Assembly (NCBI RefSeq): GCF_023898315.1
Contig: NC_064621.1
Span: 128,276,521 to 128,340,520, forward strand
Length of the DNA: 64,000 nucleotides
Direction: 5' to 3'
Source of the DNA: Schistocerca nitens
Lineage: Eukaryota; Arthropoda; Insecta; Orthoptera; Acrididae
Shown: positions 42,564 through 54,600 of the stretch, in pieces
How positions within the stretch are numbered: position 1 is the first letter of the stretch
Layout: each line of letters begins with the position of its first letter
Made by a program: the position numbers and the translations under genes
Notes under the pieces: model-generated
What the model saw: the letters and a program-made list of their open reading frames with translations, nothing else
Database searches by the model: none
Told to the model about the DNA's origin: nothing

Positions 42564-44062
42564 TGTAAGGGAACACTTGATGATTTGAGTTATAATGACA
42601 CAGTGTTGTCATGCTAATTACGCGTCCACACTTAATTATGATAATTGATGAGATATTTAATGAGTAATTAACAAAATTTATGTAGACGAAACTGAGTGCA
42701 TTTACGCATCTGCATTTGCTTTTGTATTTCTTAGGACATTATCTTATACTATTTCCCTTCAGGAAAAAAACACATGGAATGTGGGGGCACATGTAACAGC
42801 GAAAATGCAAATAAAATACCTTCTGAACCATCCAAATTTTTTTGCCTTTTGATACCCATTACTAACTTGTACTGTACTTCTAATTCTGAATCTGTAGACT
42901 TTTTTACAGAAACTATATTTAATACGTAATATAAGAGAGTGTATTTGTTTGTGAGTGTATATAACTGATTGGAATGGTAATGTGAATATCGTAAACTGCA
43001 GGGTAATAGCTAAGAGAACTTTCTTTTAATGAATCGATAGCAATGACGAAATGACAGTAGCTGTGCCGTTATTTATCTTTGCATATAGAGAGTCTGTGTC
43101 GCGCTGCGAGCAGAGAAGAAGCAGAGTAGCTTGAGTTACGAAAAAGTGCGGAAGTGTTTGTTGGACGCTCCCGCAGACGTGGTGTGCAACAATGATCGCG
43201 CCAGTGCAGGCGCACCTAATTCGTTAACCCGCGAGCATTGAGAACATGGAAGGAGTGAGCAAGCGGAGGAAGCTGCAGTTATATCTATTGCCTATCCCAT
43301 AATTATCCGTGTCTCTGGAGACGGCTAGTGGTTCTTAATCACCGGCAGCAGCAACAGCGGCAAGTCAGCATTGTTGTCGGCAACATTCTTCGTCGTCTGC
43401 ACAGCTACAATATCGTAAAACTGTTAACTATTGTTGTATGAGCATTACTCAGTGGCATTTTTCTCACAAACTTTAATAATTTTCTTCAGTAACAACCTGC
43501 AATAGTTATAACTTGTTGGGCACCAATGTTGTCATTGTCCTCAGACATTATTACCAAGCGGAGTCCTTTCAATACAATTCACCCAGTGCCGAAATGACAA
43601 TTGTTGCTTCAGTGACTTCATTCTTGTATTGCATAAAAAAGCCTTAACTAATTTGAAATTTTGAATAATAAATTCACTCACTCACGTAAAATATCACTGG
43701 TAAAACTAATAACTAAGTATACATCATAAATGATATATATTTAGCTTAGCGAGTGACTTCCGCTGGCTTGGTACGTACCTTATTGTTATGTTAAAAGTTA
43801 ATCAGTTTCTCATGTGCTTAAATTAACTCTGTCTTTCAACAATTAAAAGTAAAATTCTTGCATTTCCAAATTTTTCATTACGTTATTCTGAGGTTACTGA
43901 AAGTCGTTTTTTACGAAACAAATTTTCAGATACTGTCTGTTACTTATTTAACCAGCAACTTAATTTAAATCTATTTTTAAAAGTTAATATTTGGAATTAA
44001 GAAATTGCAAACTCAGTGCTTTCTGGTTCATTTATTTTCTCATCAAATATTGTGTTGTAGAA
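42564..44062. other. Unassigned AT-rich stretch
   Basis: About 1.5 kb without a useful frame. The segment 43085-43450 is less AT-rich and contains CAG/CAGCAG-type short repeats. It could be part of an LTR or host leader, but I found no matching partner. Confidence 0.35.
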
Positions 44063-44063
44063 A

Positions 44064-45195
44064 AGGACAGACTAAAGGCCGAAATACTAAATGTCTTTTT
44101 CCAAAGCTGTTTCACAGAGGAAGACTGCACTGTAGTTCCTTCTCTAGATTGTCGCACAGATGACAAAATGGTAGATATCGAAATAGACGACAGAGGGATA
44201 GACAAACAATTAAAATCGTTCAGAAGAGGAAAGACCGCTGGACCTGATCGGACACCAGTTCTACTTTACACAGAGTACGCGAAGGAACTTGCCCCCCTTC
44301 TTGCAGCGGTGTACCGTAGGTCTCTAGAAGAGCGTAGCGTTCCAAAGGATTGGAAAAGGGCACAGGTTATCCCCGTTTTCAAGAAGGGACGTCGAACAGA
44401 TGTTCAGAACTATAGACCTATATCTCTAACGTCGATCACTTGTAGAATTTTGGAATACGTATTATGTTCGAGTATAATGACTTTCCTGGAGACTAAAAAT
44501 CTACTCTGTAGGAATCAGAATGGGTTTCGAAAAAGACGGTCGTGTGAAACCCAGCTCGCGCTATTCGTCCACGAGACTCAGAGGGCCATAGACACGGGTT
44601 CACAGGTAGACGCCGTGTTTCTTGACTTCCGCAAGGCGTTCGATACAGTTCCCCACAGTCGTTTAATTAACAAAGAAAGAGCATATGGACTATCAGACCA
44701 ATTGTGTGATTGGATTGAGGAGTTCCTAGATAACAGAACGCAGCATGTCATTCTCAATGGAGAGAAGTCTGCCGAAGTAAGAGTGATTTCAGGTGTGCCA
44801 CAGGTGAGTGTCATGGGACAGTTGCTGTTCACAATATACATAAATGACCTGGTGGATGACATCGGACGTTCACTGAGGCTTTTTGCAGATGATGCTGTGG
44901 TGTATCGAGAGGTTGTAACAATGGAAAATTGTACTGAAATGCAGGAGAATCTGCAGCGAATTGACGCATGGTGCAGGGAATGGCAATTGAATCTCAATGT
45001 AGACAAGTGTAATGTGCTGCGAATACATAGAAAGAAAGATCCCTTATCATTTAGCTACAAAATAGAAGGTCAGCAACTGGAAGCAGTTAATTCCATAAAT
45101 TATCTGGGAGTACGCATTAGCAGTGATTTAAAATGGAATGATCATATAAAGTTGATCGTCGGTAAAGCAGATGCCAGACTGAGATTCATTGGAAG
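44064..45195 (+). pseudogene. NLR-A3 reverse transcriptase, open frame
   Basis: A continuous frame of about 377 family codons (preceded by unrelated in-frame codons from 43991) carries GKTAGPDRTPVLLY, VIPVFKKGRRTDVQNYRPIS, FLDFRKAFDTVPH (block A), VISGVPQVSVMG (block B) and RLFADDAVVY (block C, both catalytic Asp present), then LGVRISSDLKWNDHIKL. The RT is apparently intact. The endonuclease and ORF1 are missing, so the copy cannot move. After the LTR, 45686-45988 continues with the post-RT end. Confidence 0.88.
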
Positions 45196-45681
45196 TGATG
45201 TGTCGGCAGAAGTGCCAACACCGTGTTGTTTGAGGAAGCCGAAATGCACGCTATAAGCTCACGCAGGATGGCGTGAGGTCTGAAACAGGATACTTAATTA
45301 ATGCTATAAAGAAAAGTACGTAGCTGCTGGAATACTTAACTTTAATCCACAATTGGTGAACATTGGTCTTGTTACTGTACATGCTTCATTAGATACATAG
45401 CAAAGAATAAATGGCGCCTTGCTAGGTCGTAGCAATTGACTAAGCTGAAGGCTATGCTAACTATCGTCTCGGCTAATAGCGTAATTCTCAGTGAACCTTT
45501 CCTAGTAACGTCGGCTGTACAACTGGGGCGAGTGCTAGTAAGTCTCTCGAGACCTGCCGTGTGGTGGCGGTCGGTCTGCGATCACTGACAGTGGCGACAC
45601 GCGGGTCCGACATGTACTAATGGACCGCGGCCGATTTAAAGCTACCACCTAGCAAGTGTGGTGTCTGGCGGTGACACCACA
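45196..45681. mobile_element. Solo LTR in NLR-A3
   Basis: A 486-bp insert starts TGATGTGTCGGCAG and ends GGTGACACCACA. It therefore has TG...CA ends, and it is flanked by a perfect 5-base duplication GGAAG (45191-45195 and 45682-45686). No internal retroviral genes are present, so it is best explained as a solo LTR left by recombination. The end carries a hairpin (TGTGGTGTC ... GACACCACA). Strand cannot be set from this alone. Confidence 0.85.
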
Positions 45682-45988
45682 GGAAGAATCCTAATGAAAT
45701 GCAATCCGAAAACAAAGGAAGTAGGTTACAGTACGCTTGTTCGCCCACTGCTTGAATACTGCTCAGCGGTGTGGGATCCGTACCACATAGGGTTGATAGA
45801 AGAGATAGAAAAGATCCAACGGAGAGCAGCGCGCTTCGTTACAGGATCATTTAGTAATCGTGAAAGCGTTACGGAGATGATAGATAAACTCCAGTGGAAG
45901 ACTCTGCAGGAGAGACGCTCAGTAGCTCGGTACGGGCTTTTGTTAAAGTTTCGAGAACATACCTTCACCGAAGAGTCCAGCAGTTATG

Positions 45989-46602
45989 ATGAACTTCGCT
46001 AGTGATTATGCACTTAAATTTCTTTGCCATTACTTTTCTTAGGATTTAGGATATTCATTGCCCTATTGGGCTGAAAACTGTTCAATTTCCTTTTTCTGCT
46101 AATGAATATCTTTTGTATTAAATATTACCTATTACGTGGTGCACTCCCCCCCCCCCCACACACACACACCTCTCCTGTTTGGCTCGTGAGCGACTGCAAT
46201 ATATTCCACCCATTTCAAAATTATGATCAGTCTTTCAGTTAGGTTTATGATAGATTCCTCCTTCAGAAGGGTCTGTTGTATACTTTCCTCCTACCAACCG
46301 GTATTATTTTCCTACGGTAACGATAGTCTTACTCACTGTAAAATTTCATTTGACATACGCGATCAGGGTCGATTATATCGCAGCCCAGTAAGTCGATAAG
46401 GAAGGGGGAGTTCACACGACAAACCTACGACTGGTACGGGATTCATTTTTCTGTGCATCAAGAAATATTCTGTACTGAATTTGCAGGCATAGACCACTTG
46501 ATGAAATTGGTGGTACGGTCAATTTTCTTAAGTCGCTCGCATTTATACGCTCCCAATTGCAACAGTTTTTGACAGAATTGAACCAATATTATAGAGGCTA
46601 TG
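45989..46602. other. Unassigned stretch with poly-C/CA tract
   Basis: No frame of note. A C run followed by CACACA lies at about 46146-46170. Confidence 0.4.
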
Positions 46603-46629
46603 TACAATGAGCTGACAAAAGTTATAGGA

Positions 46630-47380
46630 TACCTCCTTATATTGTATGGGACCTCCTTTTTTCCGGCGTAGTGCAGCAACCCGACGTGGCATGGACTCGA
46701 CAAATCCTTGGAAGTCCCATGCAGGAATATTTATTAATGCTGCCTCTATAGCCGAAAGTATTGCTGGTACAGGATTTTGTCCCAGGAATGTTCGATGGGA
46801 TTGATGACGGGCGATCTGGGTGGCCAAACGATTCGCTACAATTTTCTGGAATGTTCTTTAAGCCAGTCGCGAATTATTGTGCCATGGTGATATGTTTTGA
46901 AACATGAATTCCACGAATGAATCCAAGTGGCCACCAAGTAGCCGAACACAATCACTTCCAGCCAATAATTTGTTCAGTTGGACCAGAGGAGCCAGTCCAC
47001 TCCACGTAACCATATCACACACCATTATGGGGTCGCCACCAGCTTGCACCGTGCCTAGTTGACTGCTTGGGTCCGCGGCTTCGAACCCTACCGTCACTTC
47101 TTACCAAACTCATCTGACCATTGTCTAGCGTTCAACAGATATGGTCACAAGCCAACGAGCGTCGCTGAGACTGTTACAAAGGGCACTCGCGTCGATCGTC
47201 TGCTGTAATAGCCCATTTACACAGTCGTAACGGATTCCTTCGTCGTAAGTCTCACATTGATTTCTGCGGTTATTTCACGCAGTGCTGGTTGTGTCTTAGC
47301 ACTGTCTACTCTACGCCAACGCCGCTGCTCTCGGTCGTTAAGTGAAGGCTGTCGGCCATTGCATTGTTCGCGGCGGGAAG
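46630..47380 (-). pseudogene. T5 transposase relic
   Basis: The minus strand from 47380 reads CNGRQPSLNDREQRRWRRVD and QPALREITAEINVR, a second helix-turn-helix block of Tc1 transposases. The catalytic part between about 47200 and 46830 is shifted between frames. The C-terminus WDFQGFVESMPRRVAALRRK (46543-46827 frame) is typical of the family. The first part of the gene lies beyond M2 (48927-49080). The catalytic residues could not be placed with confidence. Confidence 0.65.
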
Positions 47381-47492
47381 TACGAGGGCAGTTCAATAAG
47401 TAATGCAACACATTTTTTTTTCTGAAACAGGGGTTGTTTTATTCAGCATTGAAATACACCAGGTTATTCCCCAATCTTTTAGCTACACAACA

Positions 47493-48763
47493 CTATTTTT
47501 CAACGTAATCGCCATTCAATGCTACGGCCTTACGCCACCTTGAAATGAGGGCCTGTATGCCTGCACGGTACCATTCCACTTGTCGATGTCGGAGCCAACG
47601 TCGTACTGCATCAATAACTTCTTCATCATCCGCGTAGTGCGTCCCACGGATTACGTCCTTCATTGGGCCAAACATATGGAAATCCGACGGTGCGAGATCG
47701 GGGCTGTAGGGTGCATGAGGAAGAACAGTCCACTGAAGTTTTGTGAGCTCCTCTCGGGTGCGAAGACTTGTGTGAGGTCTTGCGTTGTCATGAAGAAGGA
47801 GAAGTACTTTCAGTTTTTTGTGCCTACGAACACGCTGAAGTCGTTTCTTCAATTTCTGAAGAGTAGCACAATACACTTCAGAGTTGATCGTTTGACCATG
47901 GGGAAGGACATCGAACAGAATAACCCCTTCAGCGTCCCAGAAGACTGTAACCATGACTTTACCGGCTGAGGGTATGGCTTTAAACTTTTTCTTGGTAGGG
48001 GAGTGGGTGTGGCGCCACTCCATTGATTGCCGTTTTGTTTCAGGTTCGAAGTGATGAACCCATGTTTCATCGCCTGTAACAATCTTTGACAAGAAATTGT
48101 CACCCTCAGCCACATGACGAGCAAGCAATTCCGCACAGATGGTTCTCCTTTGCTCTTTATGGTGTTCGGTTAGACAACGAGGGACCCAGCGGGAACAAAC
48201 CTTTGAATATCCCAACTGGTGAACAATTGTGACAGCACTACCAACAGAGATGTCAAGTTGAGCACTGGCTGGCTCTGAGCACTATGGGACTCAACATCTT
48301 AGGTCATAAGTCCCCTAGAACTTAGAACTACTTAAACCTAACTAACCTAAGGACATCACACACACCCATGCCCGAGGCAGGATTCGAACCTGCGACCGTA
48401 GCAGCCCCGCGGTTCCGGACTGCAGCGCCAGAACCGCTAGACCACCGCGGCCGGCAGTTGAGCACTGAGTTGTTTGATGGTGATCCGTCGATCATCTCGA
48501 ACGAGTGTGTTCGCACGCTCCGCCATTGCAGGTGTCACAGCTGTGCACGGCCGGCCCGCACGCGGGAGATCAGACAGTCTTGCTTGACCTTGCGGCGATG
48601 ATGACACACGCTTTGCCCAACGACTCACCGTGCTTTTGTCCACTCCCAGATCACCGTAGACATTCTGCAAGCGCCTATGAATGTCTGAGATGCCCTGGTT
48701 TTCCGCCAAAAGAAACTCGATCACTGCCCGTTGTTTGCAACGCACATCCGTTACAGACACCAT
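47493..48763 (-). pseudogene. M2 mariner transposase, broken only by a SINE
   Basis: The frame starts at the ATG at 48763 (MVSVTDVRCKQRAVIEF). It runs through the first helix-turn-helix (GISDIHRRLQNVYGDLGVDK), a linker, and KQLSAQL, where SINE-1e (48268-48455) lies. It continues with QLGYSKVCSRWVPRCL, VTGDETWVHHFEPE (first Asp, and the WVPHxL-like motif as WVPRCL), LLLLHDNARPHT (second Asp) and YSPDLAPSDFHMFGPMK (third Asp, 34 residues later). It ends at LNGDYVEK. Coding bases outside the SINE and one copy of its 12-base duplication total 1071, exactly 357 codons including the stop, so the pre-insertion frame was uninterrupted at 356 residues. Confidence 0.92.
48268..48455 (-). mobile_element. 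SINE-1e inside the M2 transposase
   Basis: An inverted SINE-1 with a perfect 12-base duplication AGTTGAGCACTG (48256-48267 and 48456-48467). It disrupts the mariner coding region after about codon 102 and shares the tRNA-like B box with the other SINE-1 copies. Confidence 0.93.
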
Positions 48764-49211
48764 TTTAACAGATCCGTACAGCGCTGCCACCTGTCGGAAG
48801 TCAATGAAACTATACGAGACGAAGCGGGAATGTTTGAAAATATTCCACAAGAAATTTCCGGTTTTTTCAACCAAAATTGGCCGAGAAAAGAAAATGTGTT
48901 GCATTACTTATTGAACTGCCCTCGTAATGCATGAAATTTGGTATTCTCGACACTCTTAACGTCGTAGGTCTCGGAATGTTTTATTCCCCGACGAAATAAG
49001 ATTTGAAATGTCCCATGCGTCTAGTTGCAACTACCATTCCACCTTCAAAGTCTGTTTATGTACGTTGTGCGCCAAGAATAACGTCGGAAAGCTTTCCACA
49101 TGTATCACCTGAGTACAAATGAGAGCTCTGTCAATGCACTGCTGTCGTATACATTGTATACGCTGTACTGTGATCATATCACTGCCCCAAGACTTGCGTC
49201 ACCTCAGTGTA

Positions 49212-51789
49212 TACTGCAACAGAAAACTCTGAGGCCACTAGACGAGAGGACGCGACACAGAGCGTTACACACTGTGTGCCAAGTCTTTCATCACCAGCGC
49301 CATTCCATCGCCAGTGTTTTCTGAATGAAATCGTGTTGGGAAACAAGCGACAATGCGGGAGAAGCATCCAGCATTACAAAATCAAGGAAGTGCTATACAA
49401 AAAATGGAACAGAATTACAAGAAACTTGAAGGAATTTTCCAACACTAGGGATCATCAGTAAGAACAAGATGAGAAGAACAAGGTGTGCTACAAGAAAACA
49501 GTAACAGTTCAAGTAGAGTACGGAACATTTCATGATGATAGAACAAAAGTAAGGGGATCACCTAAAAAGGTGTGATGAGAAGGTTGTAGAAATCGACAAG
49601 AAAGTTGGGGAAGGAGTCAGAAAGTCTGGGGTCAAAAGGACTCAAATAACTGATGAACATGTGGGCACTTGTATGAATAGGCTGGGCACAAAAAGTGAAA
49701 GCCATGAGAATGAAATGCTCAACCATGTAGATATTAAAGGATGGGAGGATGAAGTAATGAGTGATGTAATGGAGGTTATGAAACAAGCAGTTGTCATCAT
49801 GAAGCGCTACAGGATCAGGTATGAACGTGAGAACTTGAGAGGTCAGGAAGAAATAAATGTGTCATTTCCTTTGAAGGAAGTACCAGAATAAATGAAATAA
49901 CAATAAACCAGGAATAAAGGTGGAAGGAAGAAGAAGTGTTACGTCAGGAGACTGACAGACATTGCTGTATACACAACTACCTAGAGCAATCATCTGCAAA
50001 TGTACAGCCAGCAATACACCTGGGAATAGGATATCGAGAAGTAGGAGAAGACGCAATTCCGAAACACTCTGCTCAGTCACAAAAACGTGCACTATTCCCA
50101 GACTTGTCGAACAGTCTGCATCCTGCAGTCTGTCTCTATAAATTCCTAGACGGTCTTTCAAGGTCATGATCTGCAGGGTATGAAATAAACTTCGTACGCA
50201 CATTTCCAAAAAGATACAGCAACCACAATGTGAGTAATCGTGGCCAAGTGCATCAGATATGAAAGAGAGATTTTGGGTTATTTAATGATGGAGATGCGTG
50301 TGCTGAATCCCGATTTTGCGACCGGATTCAATATTATAAAGCGATTGTGAAGCGAAATCAGTTCCTGGACGTGCCCTTTGAGCAAAAGAAATTAATAAAA
50401 CTCTGGGAAACTATGTTGTCGAATCAAATGTAGAGGGATACCGCTCTTGTAGACCTAGGTATGAATGGCAGCTGTGTGGCTTGCAGGAATTCACTGGATG
50501 AACTTGGACAGAATCACAGAGTAGCAGTTGGAGAATCGGTACACTTCGCAAAGACCCACTACAGGCTGATACAACATGCACCACCCAACAGAAACTGGCG
50601 AGCCAGACATCCACCCACAATAATGGGAATAAGTGGCACAGAAACAATCCTCTTAGACAATGGGCACCATTGTATCGAACGGATGATAGACAGAATCAAC
50701 AGCAAAGAGAGGGGTAGAAATGGTAGAGGTATGTGGTCCAGATCCGTGGATAAATCAATTACACAATGATGGAGATGGTATGAAAATTCCCAGAGCCTTA
50801 CTCATAAATTGCGATGAATTAGAAAAGAAACTGTTAGAAGGTGTCACAAAGTTCAGCAACCGAACAGAGGACATTGTAATAATAATTCATGTGACAGTCA
50901 GTGACATTACAGTGACACGCAATATAGTCTAAGGTAGCCAGTCCTCATTCCTAGATAAGGAAGTGTATGAAATGTGTAAAAATAAAGGATGTGGCCGGTG
51001 TTGAGAATTCAAGGAATAAGAGAACACCGTGTAGCACAGAGGAGGGGAATGGAGTTTAGGGAACAGATCAGGGCCGACTTCGTGTGCCAACTTCACACAC
51101 ACTCAGTGCTAATTTCCAAATTATACATAAGCTTACTGTGAAGATGATTAGTGGATTTCGCTTCAAAAATTTTACAGAGTGATACTGTGCCTGAAGCAGA
51201 GACTGATGTGTCTAAGCGAGCAAAAAGTTTGGAAATCAGCAGAACACTTCCATAGAACTGGAACTTAAAGAGGCACTGAGGAAGAATTAGATAAGCTAAA
51301 GAAAATTCAAATTCATACAATATAATCGCCAATCTATTAATATGGTAAACAATATAATCGCCAACCTATTAGTATGGTAATACTAGTAAACCACAGTGTT
51401 AATAAATTTGTATTTCTCCATACGTTGATTTAGCCAAATGCATTGTAAATGTAAGTTTGAACATTTATACAATCAGGAAATTTTGCATGGCCACTTTTTG
51501 AATAATACGCTGTAAATCCAATGTATAGCAATCTTAACAATCCTTATTGAAATGAAGTATATGTGTCCACATTAGAAATGTATAAACCACTTTCTCCACA
51601 CAATAAGAAACAGTGATAATGCTCAGGTAGCAGAGCAACGAATGAGTACGACACACTAAGTGAACAAAGTGCCTGAGTAGGGGACACCAAGTGGACAAAC
51701 TGCAAATTCCAAGAATGAATCAAGTACGAGTTAAATGTAGCGCATTAGGCTCAGATCCCACTGCAGTTTCACATCTGTTGTCATGTCAT
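49212..51789. other. Unassigned region with several weak open frames
   Basis: Plus-strand frames at 49661-49891 (76 aa, charged: DVMEVMKQAVVIMKRYRIRY), 50220-50430, 50461-50769 (102 aa) and 50720-50932 (70 aa, with LLEGVTKFSNRTEDIVIIIH) occur in the same direction with short gaps. The run is suggestive of one decayed protein of retroelement type, but no block matches a family that I know. Other parts are AT-rich and empty. Confidence 0.35.
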
Positions 51790-53528
51790 GAAGCCTAGAG
51801 GTGTGAAACACAATCGGTGTCGGGATTAACTGTGAGATAGGTCCACCCATAAGGGTGTCTGAAAATGACAGAATTATCGCTTTAATAGTTTCCGGTCCTA
51901 GCAGTGAAAGTTAGAGTATTCACAGTTCTTCTATTCAGAAGTATAGTTCGCTAACTAATTTAATCAAAATCATTAACTGCGCCGCTCTGAATTTATTAAA
52001 AATGTTTGTTTACACAAAAGATGGAAAAGGCAAGATACGAAACTAGTTGGTGCACAATGAACCATTGGTTAACATGGAACTGAAAAAAAAAATCAGCTAA
52101 CACTTGGCAAAGTTAATCAATGCGGAATTGGAATTGGCTAAACACCATCTTCCTATCCTAATTAATTTACCACAAAATGCCTACATACTAACAACATTGG
52201 CTGTGTAGATGGAAAGAGAAATTGAAGTTATCCATGCAACTGTGGCAGGACTTTTGAACAATGGCAAGGCTAGACCAAAGACGGTGTTGAACTTGTAAGT
52301 TCCATTTGTTCTACCGTCAAGTTGTTCTCACCATAATCGTTGATGTAACTCGAGCAGGCCACCGCTGGCATGGCTGGCTGCCATCAAATGCGCACCTGGA
52401 AGTGCTCTGTTGTGAACTTGAACAATGGACGCAGTCAGTCACTGCTGCAGTTGAGAGATTCCTTCGTAGTTTGCGTTTCTTCTAGTTCTGCACCCAGTGC
52501 CCACGTTCTTTTTTATTCCATGTCGTAAACACAAGTGTGCAATCAAGTGTCTACCAATCCTTAAATAGTTACGTTACCTCTATCAATGGTGTAATCGTTT
52601 TGTTGTTAAAAAATCTCCCAAAAGAAACTGGCAAAACATCAGATCCAAAAACCGCGTTTTCCACCTCTCGTTTCTCAAAATAAATAAATAAATAAATAAA
52701 TAAATAAAACAACGATACTTCATACTGACGTCACATTACTCTAACGTACGTTTCGCAGCTAGGATCGAAAACTTCTAAAGCGATAATTCAGGTTACCTTT
52801 TTATCTGCTCGCATGGTTTCTTCTGGCTGTGGGAAAATGAAACACAAGCAAAAAGTAATTTCGTTCCCAGGCGACAACCTGCTGGCTACATAAAAGCTAC
52901 AATTGTTTTAGCGTCCTATTTCAAGGTATTTTTGCGTGGCAAAGAGATGTCTATCTGGCATAACATTTTTTTGACAGAGACTCGACTGCCACCTCCTGCT
53001 TCACCAAATTTCACTCTGCAGAACTACAACCTTCAGGGAGCATTCTGTGTCAGATTACTGGCCATAAAAAAAGCACCGCTCTCTAGCCTGACCTAGCCCT
53101 TTTTAATACGTCTCCCTCCTTTGCTGATATTGTTTGCGAGTGAGTGGTCCCGTTTTTGTGCGCTGCAGAATCTGTGTCTAGTCCTCCATTGTCATGCAGA
53201 CAATACATGTGGCACCAGCAGCTTTATCTTAGTCGGCCACCTTGTTCGATATTTCTGGGGCTCCGTCTCACTTGCGTTTCCCTCTGAATGATCTGTCCCT
53301 CAATCTCCAGTATGCCACAGCCAGAAATTTCTCTGAAAGCAATAATTATAATGCCACGCACTAGGTTAATTGTAGTACAGCAAAAAAAATATCGATTCTT
53401 ATATTCACTGCTATGACCTATCCAATATGAAACATGTCTTTTCATGATACACATAAATTTAATTACAGTAAATCGAATCAACATATCAAGATGATTGAAA
53501 AGTTACCAGCCAAAATAACTTGAGGGTT
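51790..53528. repeat. Unit A of a long unidentified direct repeat
   Basis: This 1.7-kb segment aligns co-linearly and in the same orientation with 60775-63418 once the three later insertions in the second copy are removed. Anchors include ATTAACTGTGAG (about 51825 and 60804), CAAATGCGCACCTGGAA (about 52385 and 61387), AAGAGATGTCTATCT (about 52940 and 62630) and TCTCACTTGCGTTTC (about 53267 and 63148). Identity looks moderate with many indels. There is no coding frame, TIR or tRNA-like head. It is either an unclassified dispersed repeat or an old segmental duplication. Confidence 0.75.
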
Positions 53529-54167
53529 TTCATCACCTGCCACTCGCATAGATAAAATATGAAGAAAAATTGCCACACTTGGCGGTGGGCATGCGATTCC
53601 TCATGCCGATTCAAAGAAAAGTATATCTAGCAAACCGTTGTCCCACCAAGACGTTTGACAGAAATGCCATTCTAGAGACGAGGCTTTGATAACGCTGAAC
53701 TGCGTGCATTGAGGCAAAGGACGGGTAGCATGAACACTGCGCTGCGACGGAGCTGTTACATTAGCACAGCCAGACGAGGAAATGCCGATGGGAACAGATA
53801 TGTGGACGCGCATTGGCGCGAAACATTTCTTTTTAGTTAAAGCATCAAACTGTATCCAATTTACACCTACACAATGCGGTACCTGTGTACTTATTTTTGT
53901 TACTGTTACCTTTATTTATGCATTAAGACATAACGTGAACTTCTTACAGACGTAAAGCACTACTTCTTTCGTCCATGACACAAATAATGCCAACAGAAAA
54001 AATAGTTGATACGGTAACATCGTCTGTATCCAACGAGGTATAAAAAACAAAGAACACACGAGATTGCACATTGTGCTACGCACTCTACTTCCATTCTGTT
54101 CGTTTGACGTTCATGCTTATCTTCACAGAGACAGTACACAGTCGCATAAGCAAGGTTCACTTCAGAG
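53529..54167. other. Unassigned stretch
   Basis: Minus-strand frames of 70-79 codons without a domain. No repeat recognised. Confidence 0.4.
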
Positions 54168-54469
54168 CAGGGTTTCCCCAACTTTATTCTGCGTAACACT
54201 AGTATTCCTTGGGAAGTGAGTAAGTGCTCCTAAAAAGACTATTAATAATACGGCGGGATTTTTATCAAAATTCTTTCTGTTATTTTTAAAATTTTGTTAT
54301 GATTCCTGTGTTACTAATTAAGATTTAAATTGAAGTAATCGCTGAATTAAACAAGTTTTCACATTTCCTTAAATTTTATTAATTGTATTAACATAATAAA
54401 AAAGGAATTCCAACAAAGTAACACGGTTTCCGAAGTGTTCCGTCAGAGGAAAACTTTGGGATCCCCTGG
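54168..54469. repeat. Possible hAT-type MITE
   Basis: The left end CAGGGTTTCCCCAACTTT and the complement of the right end (CAGGGGATCCCAAAGTTTT) both match the CAGGG-TTCCCAA style of hAT element ends over about 18 bases. The interior is AT-rich and non-coding. I could not find a clear 8-base target duplication, so the call is weak. Confidence 0.35.
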
Positions 54470-54600
54470 TTTGGGGATTTATAAACTGACAACCTTCTTG
54501 TGCAAACACTTCACCACAGTCTAAATCATTCTACGCAACAGACCTCAGACCTGCATCCACCATCACTGAAACAGCATCCCCGCGAGCATTAGGTCACATA

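Larger units (their letters stand above)
44063..45988 (+). mobile_element. NLR-A3: best preserved CR1/jockey-like copy
   Basis: It begins abruptly at DRLKAEILNVFFQSCF and runs to the LLKFREHTFTEESSS block, ending before the 3' tail seen in NLR-A1. It is thus truncated at both ends. A solo LTR (45196-45681) splits it after LRFIGS. The RT frame is open from the left boundary to the LTR. The same family is present at 6890-8813 and 32597-33967. Confidence 0.9.
47383..48924 (-). mobile_element. M2: mariner (DD34D), complete apart from a SINE
   Basis: Perfect 34-base inverted ends starting CGAGGGCAGTTCAATAAGTA are flanked by TA (47381-47382 and 48925-48926). The element measures 1542 bp including SINE-1e, about 1342 bp without it. 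It is inserted in T5. Identical TIRs and an otherwise open transposase make it one of the youngest elements in the window. Confidence 0.95.
46605..49209 (-). mobile_element. T5: Tc1-like transposon containing mariner M2
   Basis: The ends CAATGAGCTGACAAAAGTTA (left) and the complement of ACTTGCGTCACCTCAGTG (right) are related inverted repeats flanked by TA (46603-46604 and 49210-49211). Native sequence is 46605-47380 and 48927-49209, about 1.06 kb. M2 occupies the middle. The transposase on the minus strand is decayed. Confidence 0.8.

Noticed and set aside
52680-52708. AAAT tandem repeat as a functional site
   Set aside because: An ordinary tetranucleotide microsatellite (about seven units) inside unit A. 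No further signal.
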